The translations under genes and the position numbers were made by a program. 64,000 nucleotides of DNA from Wuchereria bancrofti. Taxonomy: Eukaryota > Nematoda > Chromadorea > Rhabditida > Onchocercidae. This document shows, in pieces, positions 46,031-58,475 of the stretch; position 1 is the stretch's first letter, and each line of letters starts with the position of its first letter. The notes under the pieces were generated by a model. The model had not been told where the DNA came from. It ran no database searches and saw nothing but the letters and a program-made list of their open reading frames with translations. Where the stretch lies: contig SSBO01000003.1 in NCBI GenBank assembly GCA_005281725.1, positions 7,476,575 through 7,540,574 of the forward strand, in the 5' to 3' direction.

Positions 46031-47294
46031 TACGACCGATCCTATTCATTCTATAGGATGCGAGTATTACTATAACATAGGTGCAGTCTACCGTCTTAAA
46101 ATTCAATATTTGTGCATACTACGCCCTTCTACATTTAGAAAGGGGAACTAAACGTTAACTCTTGACATGCTGGTGTCCAATGAACGAGGTAGAAATTTAA
46201 GAATGGAAAAAAGATGTATTCATTTTAGCTCTACCCTACAATCACTATCTCTGCAAAAGTGCATGTAATAAAGATGTTCTTTTCGTAGTGTACAGATGAA
46301 CATGTCGAAAGAAATAATTATTCTGCATTATTCGAAGAAATCAAACTCTGTGTTGTTTATGTAAAAAGACAGAAAAAATAAATTAGATCTCAGTTGTGGA
46401 TTTCAAACTCTTTCTGATATACAATGTCAAGATCAGCGGTAGTATTCTGAATTCTACAACAACAAGGAATCGATCTGACTGACACCTTCTATACTTTACT
46501 AAATGATAGTGCAGATAATTCAAGCACATATATGGTCAGTTACTACGGGCAAAACTAGTCTAATTTAGATACAAATATTTTCCATTTCTAAACAATCAAG
46601 ACGATAACATTTTGCTATTTTTTATTCTCAGTTATTCTATGAAGAAAAAATAGGCATATTTCGAATGAGATGCGATATTAATTACGTACAGATTTTGCTG
46701 TGCAATATGACAGTATATAACAAATTGAAAAAGGAAGAGTTAACCAAAACATATATATTGCCAGCATTTAATATCACAGATGCAAAGGAATGTAATGCAA
46801 ACGCAATTTACTCGAATTCTGGGCACTCCGAGACAGCTTAATAACTTCTGCAACGTCATTTCATATATTATTACCAAGAAATATTTCAAATTCGAAACTA
46901 TCACGACACCACAATCAATATTCTTAACTTTTCAATCTGACTATAAAATTCCATGATCAAATTGTAGTACCAAACCATTTAACGAAAGCTTGACTGTTGA
47001 AAATTTTATTTAGCTTCAGAGTGAGCGCACTGAAGTAGATTGAACAAATGAACCTCTGTCGAAATTGCTGCATTCTTGTCCAACTTGTCACAAATGCAAC
47101 ACAAAGTTCCTTAGCGAAATTTCCAGGCATCATCTTTTCCATTATTTGCTCTACTCGAATCATCAAAATGATAGAGTGCAACAGTGTACGGTGGAAAATG
47201 GAAGATTTTCAAAAGTTTTCTAGAAACCATTGAAAAAACTACAGAACAAGGCGCTTAAGTAAAAAAAGACAAGCTCAATCTTGCATGTTTCTGT
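46031..47294. other. Convergent intergenic region with a possible small minus-strand cistron
   Basis: 1.26 kb between the TOE1 and WDFY2 stops. Just 55 nt past the WDFY2 stop (minus strand) there is TTCTGTAG then an ATG at 47230 opening MVSRKLLKIFHFPPYTVALY, 39 codons to a TAA. The same DNA is unusually open in a second frame and an exon-like block with a TTGCAG acceptor exists at 46865-46790. I could not assemble a convincing product, so no gene is called. Confidence 0.45.
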
Positions 47295-50200
47295 TTAGAC
47301 CAGCTGCTTTACATCCCAGATCATCAAAATCCGGTCAGAACCAGCTGTGACAAGGCGACCTGTCGATTCTTGCAAATGCATGCACATAATACCTTGGCGT
47401 AACTCCGAAATGACCGCCAGCGAGGTGAGGCTAGAATTGAAGATCTTTGAAAGATGCAAAGGATAAAAAAGATGATTTCGAAAAAATCTAGTAGCCAACA
47501 GAGAGATTATCAGGAATAGTTGAAGAGCTAGCATAGTTATCTTATGACAAGCTTCACTGCTCACAATTCCAAATAAAAGTTTAATCAGTCTTGGTGAACG
47601 ATTAGATTGTAATAAGGCTTAAGAATTAAAAGCTGAAACAAACAGTCGAAATAATGACCACCAAATCAACGTATCCCGTATCCTATCACACATAAGTCTC
47701 AACCAGAACTGTCGAACAGCGTTTTAGCAATTCTATTCAATAAACTTACTCAAACTGGTCAGGGAATTGTTGCATTCGAGACTGGCAAGTGTTGCATATC
47801 CTAACCGGTAATTCATAACCCATTGGTGGGTATCTCGTTGTACTAGAACAGCATTTTGCGCATACGGCATTACCACAAGTACGACAATGATGTTGACGTA
47901 AACCAACTACCTAAAAGAAATTCATATTTCAATGATTTGAAAAAACTCTACAAAACGCAAGATAGCTTGTAGAAATACAAAATTAAACATTTGAGTAATT
48001 ACATAATGAACAATTTTAGAACCGCTAACGAATATGCAGGAAATTATTAGAGACAATATTTCGTGTCACCTTTTTATTCCACATTTCTCGAAAGTTCCAA
48101 AAGAATGGCGAGTCGCAGAGTTGACAACTATCACTCGTTTTCCATCCTGGTGTTTCCACGCGTTTAGCCGTCATATCCCAACAAACCAAACTTCCATCTT
48201 CATCTGCCGAAAAAAGCCTCTTCTTAAGCTGTGCATATCGTAGACATGTCACTCTGCTATTGTGGGCGCTAAAATTCAGATGAACAGTAAACTTAATCAA
48301 ATTTAGTTGTTTACAGTTTTCCATAAAATTTAATAATTCCTAGTAAATAATAAAACATTAAACAATAATAAGTGAACCATTTTAGTTGTGAACATAATCA
48401 CCGAGAATGAAATGAGTCGTTTCGCACAAAAATGGAAATATTGTTTCATTCGCACTAACCTCTATTGTCAAAAGTTTGCTTAATTGTTAGAGGATAGATG
48501 CCGAACTCTCAATCAATGTGGAAATGTCGATAAACCTACTTTAATTCAAATGCTTGTCCTTTCTTTCCACCAATATCCCACATAATAACAAGATTATCGG
48601 CTCCTGCTGAAAACAGTAATTGACGTTCTGAATCCCAGGCCAGCGATGTTATAGTATCTAAAAACAAAATGAATACAAGCAACTGAAAATATTACTTTTC
48701 TGAGCAGAAAATAACAAAAGAACTATATTCAAAGAGGCACGGATTAATATCTCCAATACATCGAGTTTCGGTATAGCGTATCTTCCAATGATTCCGAAAA
48801 AAGTTTGCGCTGTCAACCAACAACCATTTCAATTAATACGTCAAAGCGAACATTAACTTAAACGTTATCTTCGAACGACATTAATACCTTCCTTACTTCT
48901 TTAAATTTTCCATAAAAGTGAAATTATGGGAAAATATGTGGAACACGTCGTTATGCTTATTATTTTTCCCGTTACATTCACGTTTTATCAAGCATTATAC
49001 ATGCATATCGTTAGCACAGCTTCTAACTTATACAACGAACTTGTATGTGCAGAAAGAGTGGTAACGATATTTGCTTCTGAGCCATTTAAGCGTAATAGAA
49101 TAATACTACCACAAGAATCGCCTAAAAAAAGAAATTTCGATGCCACATCGAATTCCAATGTTGTAAAACCTGATTCGCCTGCATAGGATCCTGTAATGAA
49201 TAATCATTAATGCTAACAGGTGATTTATCTAATGATAATTCAGGAGATTAATCTTCGTCTAAAACTGCAGATAGCGTAGATGTAAAGCAAAGGACAAGAA
49301 CGTAAAGCTACGAACTTCGAAGTTGATAAACAGAAAATCTAATAAGCGATCATTGCTCATGGATCAGAGGTTATTTCTACTTTTTCAGATTTATGACTTA
49401 CAGTAATATAATGTTCTAATAGGCTGTCTTTCATCATGTATAAACATTTATAAATGTTGAATAATTCCATGAAAAATTTATATAAAGATAATTTTGAAGC
49501 TAACCCATTTTTACAGACGTTTCCGAACAATGCCAAATCGTCGTTTTATCTTTGCTACAACTGAAAATTAGCTCAGCTTCTGGTGAATAAAGTACAGCTG
49601 AAACTATACTCAGATGTGCCATCCAGTGGCGCTGTTCCGACAAACTGTTCATATCTTCCGCTATTCTATACTCATAAACACTACCGTTGATGAGACCAAC
49701 AAATAACCTGCAAGAAAGAAAATTATTCAATATGCAAAGGTAGTTCTTATTGGAAATAAATTTATATAATGAAGGCTGTTAATTATCCCAGCCCTCCTTA
49801 ATTTAATAATCTACCCCAATCTAAAACTCTTCCGCTGTAGCACCATTTAATTCTATAAAAACATATCACCAGTTCTACATTTTGCTTTCTTGTCCTTCCT
49901 TTCTTAACTTTTCCTGCTAAAATATTATTTCAAACGATAAAGGAAAAAAGTGATACCTTAACTTATCTTCATCGAAATACATGGAATTGGGTGAAAACGG
50001 CAGGTAATGATAGATAGACGGCCAAAACTGTTCATTATCACGTTTCAGATAGATACGCAACGATCGATCATCACTGATTGTCAGCACTCCTTCTTCAGTA
50101 CTTAATAAATGTACGCCATTTACACGTGATATTTGTCCTTCGATTTTATGCAACAGCACTAAAGTTATTTCAACAAATGAAACCACAGTTTTTTTTTATC

Positions 50201-50445
50201 AAAAAGTAACCTTGATTAAAGAAAATTTGCTAAATGTCATCAAGTTTCGAAACAATCCAATTTTACTGCATATAGTATAATGAATTATCTCTGAATTATT
50301 TGTAACATATACGTTTTTTTTGCGTTTTACAAGCAAATTTCATTTTCGGAAATTTAAATAATTAAAAAATGAACCAACCTGGCTTTCCAGTACCCAAGCT
50401 ACATCGAGTCAAAGTGCTTGGCCTAGCATTTATCACTGCAGCCAT
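47295..50445 (-). CDS. WDFY2: WD-repeat and FYVE-domain protein (WDFY1/2), 407 aa, 8 exons
   Basis: WDFY proteins bind PtdIns3P on early endosomes through the FYVE finger and scaffold signalling via a WD40 propeller. Exons on the minus strand: 50445-50379, 50158-49957, 49707-49505, 49178-49041, 48657-48540, 48268-48070, 47910-47750, 47430-47295; 1224 nt in frame. WD repeats are seen as ISDDRSLRIYLKRDNEQFWP, DKTTIWHCSE, SAGADNLVIMWDIGGKKGQ and DEDGSLVCWDM. The FYVE finger is inserted after blade 6, as in the family: DSCQLCDSPFFWNFREMW, then the ligand motif RQHHCRTCG (314-322), CAKCCSS and ICNTC. The last blade ends DRILMIWDVKQLV. Layout and length equal human WDFY2 (400 aa); WDFY1 cannot be excluded. 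The N-terminal MAAVINARPST lacks a signal peptide. Confidence 0.96.
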
Positions 50446-50979
50446 GTATTATTTTCAATAAAACTGACTATCAGATTCTGAAACAAGTAGAAATGATAAT
50501 TTTAAATAAGGATAATCAAAGGATGATTTCCAAGACTAATTTCTACATAACAATCGCTTGAAAGATATCATACTTTCAAGATAAAATTATGCAGAAATTT
50601 CGCAAAAAATACCCTTTTCTATTCGGTACCCTTACAAATACTTCATTATCACTTTACTATAAAGCAGCCTTTTGAAGTGATGATTGATTGATGGCATACG
50701 AGATATTTTTAACCTTTTTCATATTGCAGTGATATGATACTACTATGGCACTACAATTAACTTAAAATCACAACCATTTTGCAGAAAAATTCAACCAATT
50801 AAATTTCATTTATTTTCTCACAACATAACATATCATCTCGTAATTTGCTATGAATATATTAACTCTATATCATCTAAATATTATGATTTGGCTAATACAA
50901 ATCCCATAATCAATTCTTCATAAACTCATTTAGATACTTTGATTATACAACGTACGTGAACGTTACATCGATGCATTCA

Positions 50980-51114
50980 TGCTAACGTGCTCACTGCTAA
51001 CATGCTTACTGCTAACGTGGTCACTGCTGACATGGTAACGTGGTCACTGCTGACGTGGTCACCCACTGCTAACGTGCTTACTTGCAACGTTCTCGTTACC
51101 AACGTGCTTACTTG
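50980..51114. repeat. Degenerate minisatellite, ~15-bp unit
   Basis: About nine imperfect copies of a unit near GCTAACGTGCTCACT, with variants such as GCTGACGTGGTCACC. It is richer in G+C than its surroundings and lies between the divergent WDFY2 and ZP genes. Confidence 0.88.
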
Positions 51115-52169
51115 TAACTTCCTCCCCATCAAACTAACAAATATTTCCTAGCCATCAAAAGTCGAGACGAACTTTTGCGCTGTAACATGTAACTTCTACA
51201 CGAAATTTTTAAATTTTTAATTTGGAATTAGAAAGAGCGTTAAATTTGAAATATAATTGTAGTATATATGGGGTGTGATATGATTAATTAATTTGATATT
51301 AGTCAAGTAATTTCATATAATCATTCAATTAATTGTGGTTTTAATTAGCTAAATGAAGTGGTTTAATTGTTTAACTAGTTGAGTACTTTACACGTAACAG
51401 CTCTACGGCCGTCTTTCAAATTTAACTGCTTAAGTGGAAATGAATGAAGTTAAACTTGCAAGATGACTGAAGAATGCTGTGATTAGAAAATTGAGATATT
51501 GAGGTATGAAAAAAAGAGTAAATAAATGAGGAAAAGTAAAAGAGAAGATTGGAATAGCAGTGATAATTTTAGATTAGAAAAGTTCGAGGAGGAAAAAAGT
51601 AGGAAGACAAAGACTACAATATCTTTTTTTCTTGTTTAACTCCTAAAACATTTTAATAACAATCTGAATATGCCTAATGTTTCAGGATTAGTAAAATGTT
51701 ATCTGAAATATGTGAATGCTGTAAGTTTGAAGGGTGAAAGATTGGGAAAATCCGGAATGAATACAATTTACATTTGTGGCAAATATTAAATGCACTTATC
51801 AATTCTGGCTTAATTTCAAGAATGATCGAAATCAGGTATAAATTGTCAACAGTTTCTCATATTAAAATAGATGCCATATAAAGGAACAATGGTCCGATTT
51901 TTGGGATGGAACGATAGGGGATGTTGACAGTATGTCAATAAGTTTTAGGACATTAATAGTATCTGAAAAAAATGGACCTCTTTAGCGACGACAGTACTCG
52001 TTAGATTTTGGGATTGGAAACAAAAAAGAACCAAGCGACTTTTAGGGACTGTTTCAATGAGAAATAAAGGAAAAGCACATATTATCATTTGCATTGACCC
52101 CTCCAAAATTCAATATTATTGTGTATTATGACGTTTCAAATTTTTTCAAAAAATCCAGGAACTCTCCGT

Positions 52170-52345
52170 ATAGCATGATATCACGTTTGGAATGGAAGAA
52201 AGTAGTCATGTTGTCACGTTGAACGTGACGATCTCTCTTGTACCACCTTATTTTTATTTTTTGTCGGTAAATGGGATGAATGAATTAATTATGGCCATGC
52301 AACGTATTCGTATAGCACGTGTAACAAGCAAACATACTTATTTAG
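52170..52345 (-). pseudogene. Decayed copy of the terminal exon of the Cys-rich gene
   Basis: Read on the minus strand this matches the last exon of the Cys-rich gene at 59295-59546. The intact exon reads TRCIAV...NSTIPLTDG; here the frame reads RCMAI...NSFIPFTD followed by stops. The DNA after it keeps CGTTCAACGTG and a CAACATG-ACTA / CCATT-CAAA-GTGATAT-ATG tail in the same order as the intact exon's end. Stops interrupt the frame and the CCC motif is lost, so it is not functional. Only this exon is recognisable. Confidence 0.6.
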
Positions 52346-53582
52346 TGGTAAACTTCTTTAAGTATTTAGTAGCTTAATTGTTGAAAAAAAAAAAGAAACG
52401 AAAAAAATAAAAAAGAAACAAATCTTAGGCATGAAATATTATCGATTTGATTATTGTACGGAGGGATTAATTTAAAAAACCAAATAAGAGAAAGGAAGAA
52501 GAATGATTAGACTTAGAATATAACCAACTGAAATGTGATTAAGATGTTCAGCAATACCTAAAATAAATATCGGGAATAATTTAATGATATATTTCTTTAA
52601 TTGTTTAATGGATAATTATAGTTCTTTAATGCTTGTAATTATCAATTAATTGAAGTCACAAAAATCGGAAATCAGAAATTTTTACGACAAATCATTTGTG
52701 CATTCAATACACAATATTGGATCAAAGAACGCAGGCAGAACCATTCAATGTTATACTGATTATTTCATGAAAAACAGACTTAGCAGTCCATCAGTTCCTT
52801 TTATGCAAATGCTACATTCTCTGTATCATCTCACTTTTTTTGATTTGAAAAGAAAAATTGTCGCTTCCTTCCAAATGCCATTTTAATTCAAATTGAAATT
52901 CTTTCTCAAAACAATAAAAGCAACCATGGACATACATCCGGATGCAATAATTAATTGTTAAAGTTGAAATATTTCAAATCAATGTTCGTGAAATTCTATC
53001 AGTGCACTTCCCAGTATATAATTTTCGACTTTATGATCTTACCTTTAATGATATCTCGAACCAAGACCTCATATGGCTTTTTCAGAAACTGACTTCTTGA
53101 ATCTATTGTGAATGACAAATTAAGTAGAATGTTTCGACGGCCAAAATTATGTGTCTTCATCCATAAGCCAAATCACATTATTTCCGGCTTGCCAGTACCT
53201 TAATAGTAGTTTAACGGTACCGTAGTGTAAAGCTATTTAGAAATAACACCATAAACCTTACTTTTGCATTATTTTTACAACTCGAAATTGTATATTGGAT
53301 TATTGAAGATACTACTTGTTTCAATCATAGGCGCAGTTTCATTAATGTATGTATGTCAGTCGGCTGCAGAAGCACTTGTTGATGGTAAAAATATGAACGG
53401 ATTAAGCATACTAAACCTTACGATCCTCTCCGTTCGATAAGAGAAGTTTTAACAGATAGAAATGGGGCGGAATTTTATTTAAATTAATTTTTAAATAAAA
53501 GAGAAGAATGATTGAAAATTAATTCCATGTTTTCAATCTGGTCGGTACAACTTCATTGATTTTCCGGCTGTAGATTTATACA

Positions 53583-56500
53583 ATGAGTGATCTTTGCAAA
53601 TTACTGTTAAATTTGACTTGCTTTTTTCATTTTCTCATACGATCAGTAGTAGTGCAACCGAAGTTTCTCTTTATCGCATTACTGTCACAGCGGGTATGGA
53701 CTTTACAAGAGCAACCAACACTGGTAATTAATTATATCTTTCTGTCTTTTTTGTTTTGATAAATCTAAACACTAGCAGTATTAACCGCTTATCACTACTG
53801 GCTTATTTACACGGTTGTAAATGGTGTACCGCTTGACAGATAAAGTTGGCAGATGATAAAATGCCACGTCGTCTCGTCTGCATCGCCAATTGTGCTATTT
53901 AACTTCTCACAGGGACTTGCTGAATCTGTGTAAAAACTTTTTCTATTAGTTTTTACTAATCTATCCATCTTCCTACGTTTGACGTCAAAATACTAAAAAG
54001 TGTTTTTTAGGTCAACTGAGTCAGTTGTAAGCAAAAAATTTTCTGAAGCATAAATTTTACGATCAACAATAAATATAAATTTCGAAATATCTTTTCTGCA
54101 ACACACTTATGTTATCATTCAATTCCAGGAATGTTTTTCGGACGGCTTGCGATTATATTTCGAACCGGAAAAGCCATTTTGTGGGCATATTTATGTGAAG
54201 GGATACTTTATGCATGAAAAGTGTCACTTAGATTTCACACAGAATCCCATTGTCAGCCCATTTTATTTCAGTATTTTATACAAAAGTGCTTGCATCCAGA
54301 AATGCGAAGTGCAGGTAGTATTCATTTTACTCAAATATTTTAAATATAATATTAAGAAAAGAATAATACGAGTTCTATTTTTGAACTGCTTGTCAAGTAC
54401 TTATGAACAAAAGGAAGCTTTGAATAGTCTAAAATATAAACCGGAAGTAATCCTAACAACCGTTCTGTATAAATATATTGCAGAAAGAACCACCAAGCAT
54501 CAACTATAACACTGTTATCATTGTTCAGCATCACTATTTATTTCTAACACAGGCAGATAGAGCGTTTAGTGTCAATTGCTCCTATGAAACTGGCCACGAC
54601 AGTTTATCTAAAAATATAGAAATCAACGGGTAATGCAATTTCAAGCAGGAAAGGTCCTATAATTTCCAATGTCAGCAAAATATCTTACTGGTAGCATTTA
54701 TTAAGTTCAAAAAATAGAAGCAACATTGATCACAAAACTTTAAAATCTTCACATCCGTTGCCAATCAGTTTAGCTCATCATTAAAATCGGGTTAAATCAA
54801 TTATGTTAATTAAATCCCCGTTTTTAATCAGTGGCTTAGCGACGACAGATCTAGAAAACAGAATCGTTACTAATTGTGTCTATGAGATTCTGATGGATTC
54901 GGTAGATGGCCAACCGGTGAAATATGCAAATGTTGGCGATCAACTGGTGCATAAATGGAGCTGTGCATCAGGTGACGAATTTGAACCAAAATTATTGACT
55001 CCTCGCGTATTTGCCGTTAGAACGATTACTATGGGAAAAAATTTGTTCTAATTAACCAAACAATCTCTGTTACTCCAATTAGATTTACTAAACTAAATAT
55101 TAGGATTTTATTATTTCAGTTTTAGATTTATTCAGATCTAAATCTCATCTAGTTCTTACTTTCATTTGAATTTATTTTTAACTTCCACTCTCATTTCATT
55201 TCAAAAACTTTTTTGCTACAATTTTATAGAAAGTTAATACAGTTCAATTCATTTTCATTTTATCTACTTTTTTATAATGACACTTCCATGCTGTTTTATT
55301 CAGTTAAAAAATCTTAACATTAGATTTGACTAGTTTTATCGAAAGTTGAAAAGTTATGATTTTCCAGAAGAGTACGGTATGCTTATACATTCATGCTTTG
55401 TTCACACACCTGATAATGCTACTTTCCAGTTTATCGATGGTCAAGGGTAAGATGATTTACTACTTGGATACAGAGTCTAGCTTTGCCTCACAGACTAGTA
55501 TTTGCACTTGAAAAGTTAGCCGACATATTTTATTCTTTGTTTAGTGAAAGCTCACAATATTTCGATGTTGGCTTTTGCTAAGATATGAAAAATTTACTTA
55601 TTTTTTAAAACCTACTTATTTATCAGTAATTTCTCACTTTTATGCTCTATCAATAAATATCAGTGACGAAATTCGATTAACAAATAATATTTCTAGCTGT
55701 ATCACAGATCAGACATTAATGGATCCATTGACCTATAGTGATAATCTCACAGTAGCGCATTCTGTGGTACCAGCGTTCAAATTTGCCGATCAACTTATTA
55801 TTCAGTTTCAGTGCAAAGTGACACTATGTGTTAAAGCAGGAAATAGCTGTGAGAACATTTCGGTATTTGATTTTTTGTCCTCAAAGAACTGATTTTAACA
55901 CTTTTCTTTTATCGTAATCAATCTATTTAATTTTAATTGTAGTGAATTTATTTTCACGGCCATACAGAATATATATTTTCTAAACATATCACTTATTGTG
56001 ATCTCTTGTTCTAAAAAACTTCAAAAAAGAGAGGTCCTACAGTTTTTGCATGAAAGTACAACTATTGATTGATTCATAAATGCAAAATAAAAGATTTATA
56101 GACAAGCAGTGAATAAATATTGAACTTATTTTTACTTCTTTTCAGCCACCCAACTGTGAAATTGCTTCAAGTTTAACTTCGATTTCACTGTTAACCTCGA
56201 CACTCCGTAAGATTCTACTGTTTCCATTACTAATGTCTCGAGATATTGAATGGAATAGAATAAGCCAATCATTGCTAGTTACTAAATCGGATTATAATTT
56301 TGTTTTGATAATATGAATGATAAGTGTTTCTAATTAGAACTTACGGAAGTTTCTGACTTCTCACTTAGTTGACAGAAAAACTTAGAAAATGACTTTTAAC
56401 AAGGACTAAACATTACTAGTTTATTTCTTTTAAAAAAACTTTTGCGAATTATTGTTTTCGCCACAGAGAGTACCGATAGCGCAATTTGTAACGATGATTT

Positions 56501-57266
56501 TAATGCAAGTGAGCCGAACTGTTCCGCAACATCAGACGTGGAGCATATGAGTTACAGACGAAAACGTTTCCTGAATGAATCTCAAATGACAATAAATTCA
56601 CTTTCCCTCACTAAAGCAAATTCCACCAATGCCAATCGTTTCACATTGGATGTTCACGCTGATCAGGTTTTGAAATCTTCATGTCATCTAGCTTTATTGT
56701 TTCAGAAGTTGAAAACAAAGTAATGAGAGCATGAAGAAGATAAGAGGTTGCTTTTGTAATTCAGTTCTAGGCTGAAAAGGCTAAATGGCTAGGATCTTAG
56801 ATTTTAAAAATGCTTTAGAATTACCCAGCAAGATAAGAAACAAGAAAAACTGCATAGTTGATTAGTGTTTTATAGCAATACAAGCACGATAATAAGTCTT
56901 AAGTAGGAAATTTAGTCGATCCAATACTATTTGTGTTATCTTGCATTACATGTCACAACGTGTGATGATGATGCAATAATCAAAGCTGGAAATTCATAAA
57001 TCAAAATTAAAAATGCATATAAATAATTTCAGTTGGTGATTTTTGAACGTAACGAAATAAATCAAACAAGATCTGCCAGAGTACCACACGTATCATGCGA
57101 AGCGATACGCAATGCAATTCTTTTGCAAATTGCAGTCTTCATTCTGTTTGGAGGACTCCTCCTAACTATTATTTTCATGCAGAAAATTTACTACAGTAAA
57201 CATATAACCAAAAGTTGTTTTGTTCCAACTTCCGAAAAGTATGTTCAGCGATGGCAAATTTTATGA
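53583..57266 (+). CDS. ZP-domain cuticlin-like type I membrane protein, 438 aa, 9 exons
   Basis: ZP proteins polymerise into extracellular matrix; nematode cuticlins and related ZP proteins shape cuticle ridges and apical matrices. Exons: 53583-53723, 54129-54314, 54553-54629, 54832-54971, 55368-55446, 55664-55862, 56146-56206, 56467-56666, 57033-57266; 1317 nt in frame. The N-terminal 47 residues hold two hydrophobic stretches and act as signal peptide. The ZP domain starts ECFSDGLRLYFEPEKPFCGH (matching VEC-D-I-F-T-PF-GH) with IYVKGYF, continues ANVGDQLVHKWSC, EEYGMLIHSCFV, IDGQGD, SSCITDQTLMDPLTYSDN, VPAFKFADQLIIQFQCKVTL and NSCENISPPNC. A furin-type site RRKR lies at 325-328 and a membrane segment at about 389-410, followed by a 28-residue tail. 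This order (ZP, cleavage site, TM) is the complete family layout. Confidence 0.95.
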
Positions 57267-57764
57267 TGTAAAATCAGATTTGAAAATGCTCTGAAATACC
57301 TCAATATTCTCATTGCTTCTTTGTTATAGATCTTTCCAATATCGTCTTAAAGCTTTTTTACCAGGAATTCACACTTTGATCTGATATTTGTTTATCTAGT
57401 TCACTTGAATCGCCACTTTAATTTTTATCCAAAAATCGTTTATTTTTTTTCTTTTTTATGTAACAATTTCTCCAACCAAGTATTATCCATATTTGATCAT
57501 GAAAAAATAATCACTGATATATTCGAATAAGTCAGAATAATATCTTTTCACTTTACACATTACACAGTCTTTACATATATAACTAACTCCATTAAAAAGT
57601 TCATTTGATTCATATTTTCGCGGCTTTATGAAATCTCGAGCAGCTACTTAAAAACTTATATAACCTACAGTTATTCCATTTGTAATAAAACCAAGAAAAG
57701 TGGATAAAGAGGTTTTTTTTGGGATAATTCATTACTTAACTTCATCAGTTTGAATTTTCCAATA

Positions 57765-57885
57765 CCGTAACCTCATTAGTAGGAGGATGTGGTCAATGCG
57801 GACGTCTGCTTGTAGTGAGGGCGGCTGGCATTTCCTTGCGAGACTGCGAGTTTTACCTCCGATGGGGCTGTCGAGACCAAAGACT
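57765..57885. other. GC-rich island of unknown origin
   Basis: About 120 bp with clearly higher G+C than its flanks (contains GTGAGGGCGGCTGGC and CGATGGGGCTGTCGAG). Both strands are open in one frame for this length. It abuts the decayed exon copy on its right. It could be a fragment of a mobile element or an exon; I see no terminal repeats. Confidence 0.55.
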
Positions 57886-57965
57886 ATCTTAATTGAACAC
57901 TCTTTAGATAGATATAAAACCATTTGATATTGCATTTCGTGCAAGCAATCATCAAACACTCATTT
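57886..57965 (-). pseudogene. Remnant of Cys-rich terminal exon, copy 1
   Basis: On the minus strand the block around GAAATGCAATATCAAATGG resembles the end of the intact Cys-rich terminal exon (GAAATGCAACATGGCTATTA). The rest is too diverged to align by eye. It also resembles 58380-58475 over about 75 bp. Confidence 0.42.
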
Positions 57966-58379
57966 TCCAATTGTAGCTGAGCTAATCTGCATTGTTTAAA
58001 ATTTATAATTTGCTAAAATGTAACAAAGAACATTATTTATGTTGGAGATTGTTCCAAATTTGAATTGTATGCTACAATCTTAGACTTCTAAAAAATTTTA
58101 AATCAGCCTAAAAAACGATAGTAAACATTAGCAAAATTAATAAGGATTCAAAAAAAAAGAAAAAAAGAAACGATTTTTCTACATTACGAAACGGCAGTTC
58201 ATTGATTTGCATCCAGCAAAGCAAGATACGAATATAAATATTTAAAATTTCAATAAAATCATGATATTGTATTATTTGCATAGATAGTTACACCGTTCAA
58301 TCGTCATTAAAATAGTAATTAGAACTGTCCGAAAAATTGAATTACAATAATCTATATAGAAACAAAATTGCATTAAATC

Positions 58380-58475
58380 CAAAGGACTGTTTTAATTGAA
58401 TATTCTTTAGCCAAATATAAAACTGTTTCAAGATTGTATATCATGTGAGAATCATTCATCATTCAGAAGTTATGG
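58380..58475 (-). pseudogene. Remnant of Cys-rich terminal exon, copy 2
   Basis: About 90 bp similar in order to 57886-57965: both carry, on the plus strand, TTAATTGAA-(C/T)A(C/T)TCTTTAG followed by ATATAAAAC(C/T) and a CAATCAT/GAATCATTCATCA block. No open frame of use remains. Part of a small family of decayed duplicates lying downstream of the intact gene. Confidence 0.42.

Larger units (their letters stand above)
50446..53582. other. Intergenic region between WDFY2 and the ZP gene
   Basis: 3.1 kb between divergent genes. It contains a degenerate minisatellite (50980-51114), a decayed exon copy (52170-52345) described separately, and otherwise AT-rich sequence in which I find no supportable gene. 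Just before the ZP gene ATG there is GGCTGTAG, a plausible trans-splice acceptor. Confidence 0.55.

Noticed and set aside
54352..54534. Minus-strand frame within the ZP gene
   Set aside because: Lies over a ZP intron on the opposite strand and has no splice or family support.
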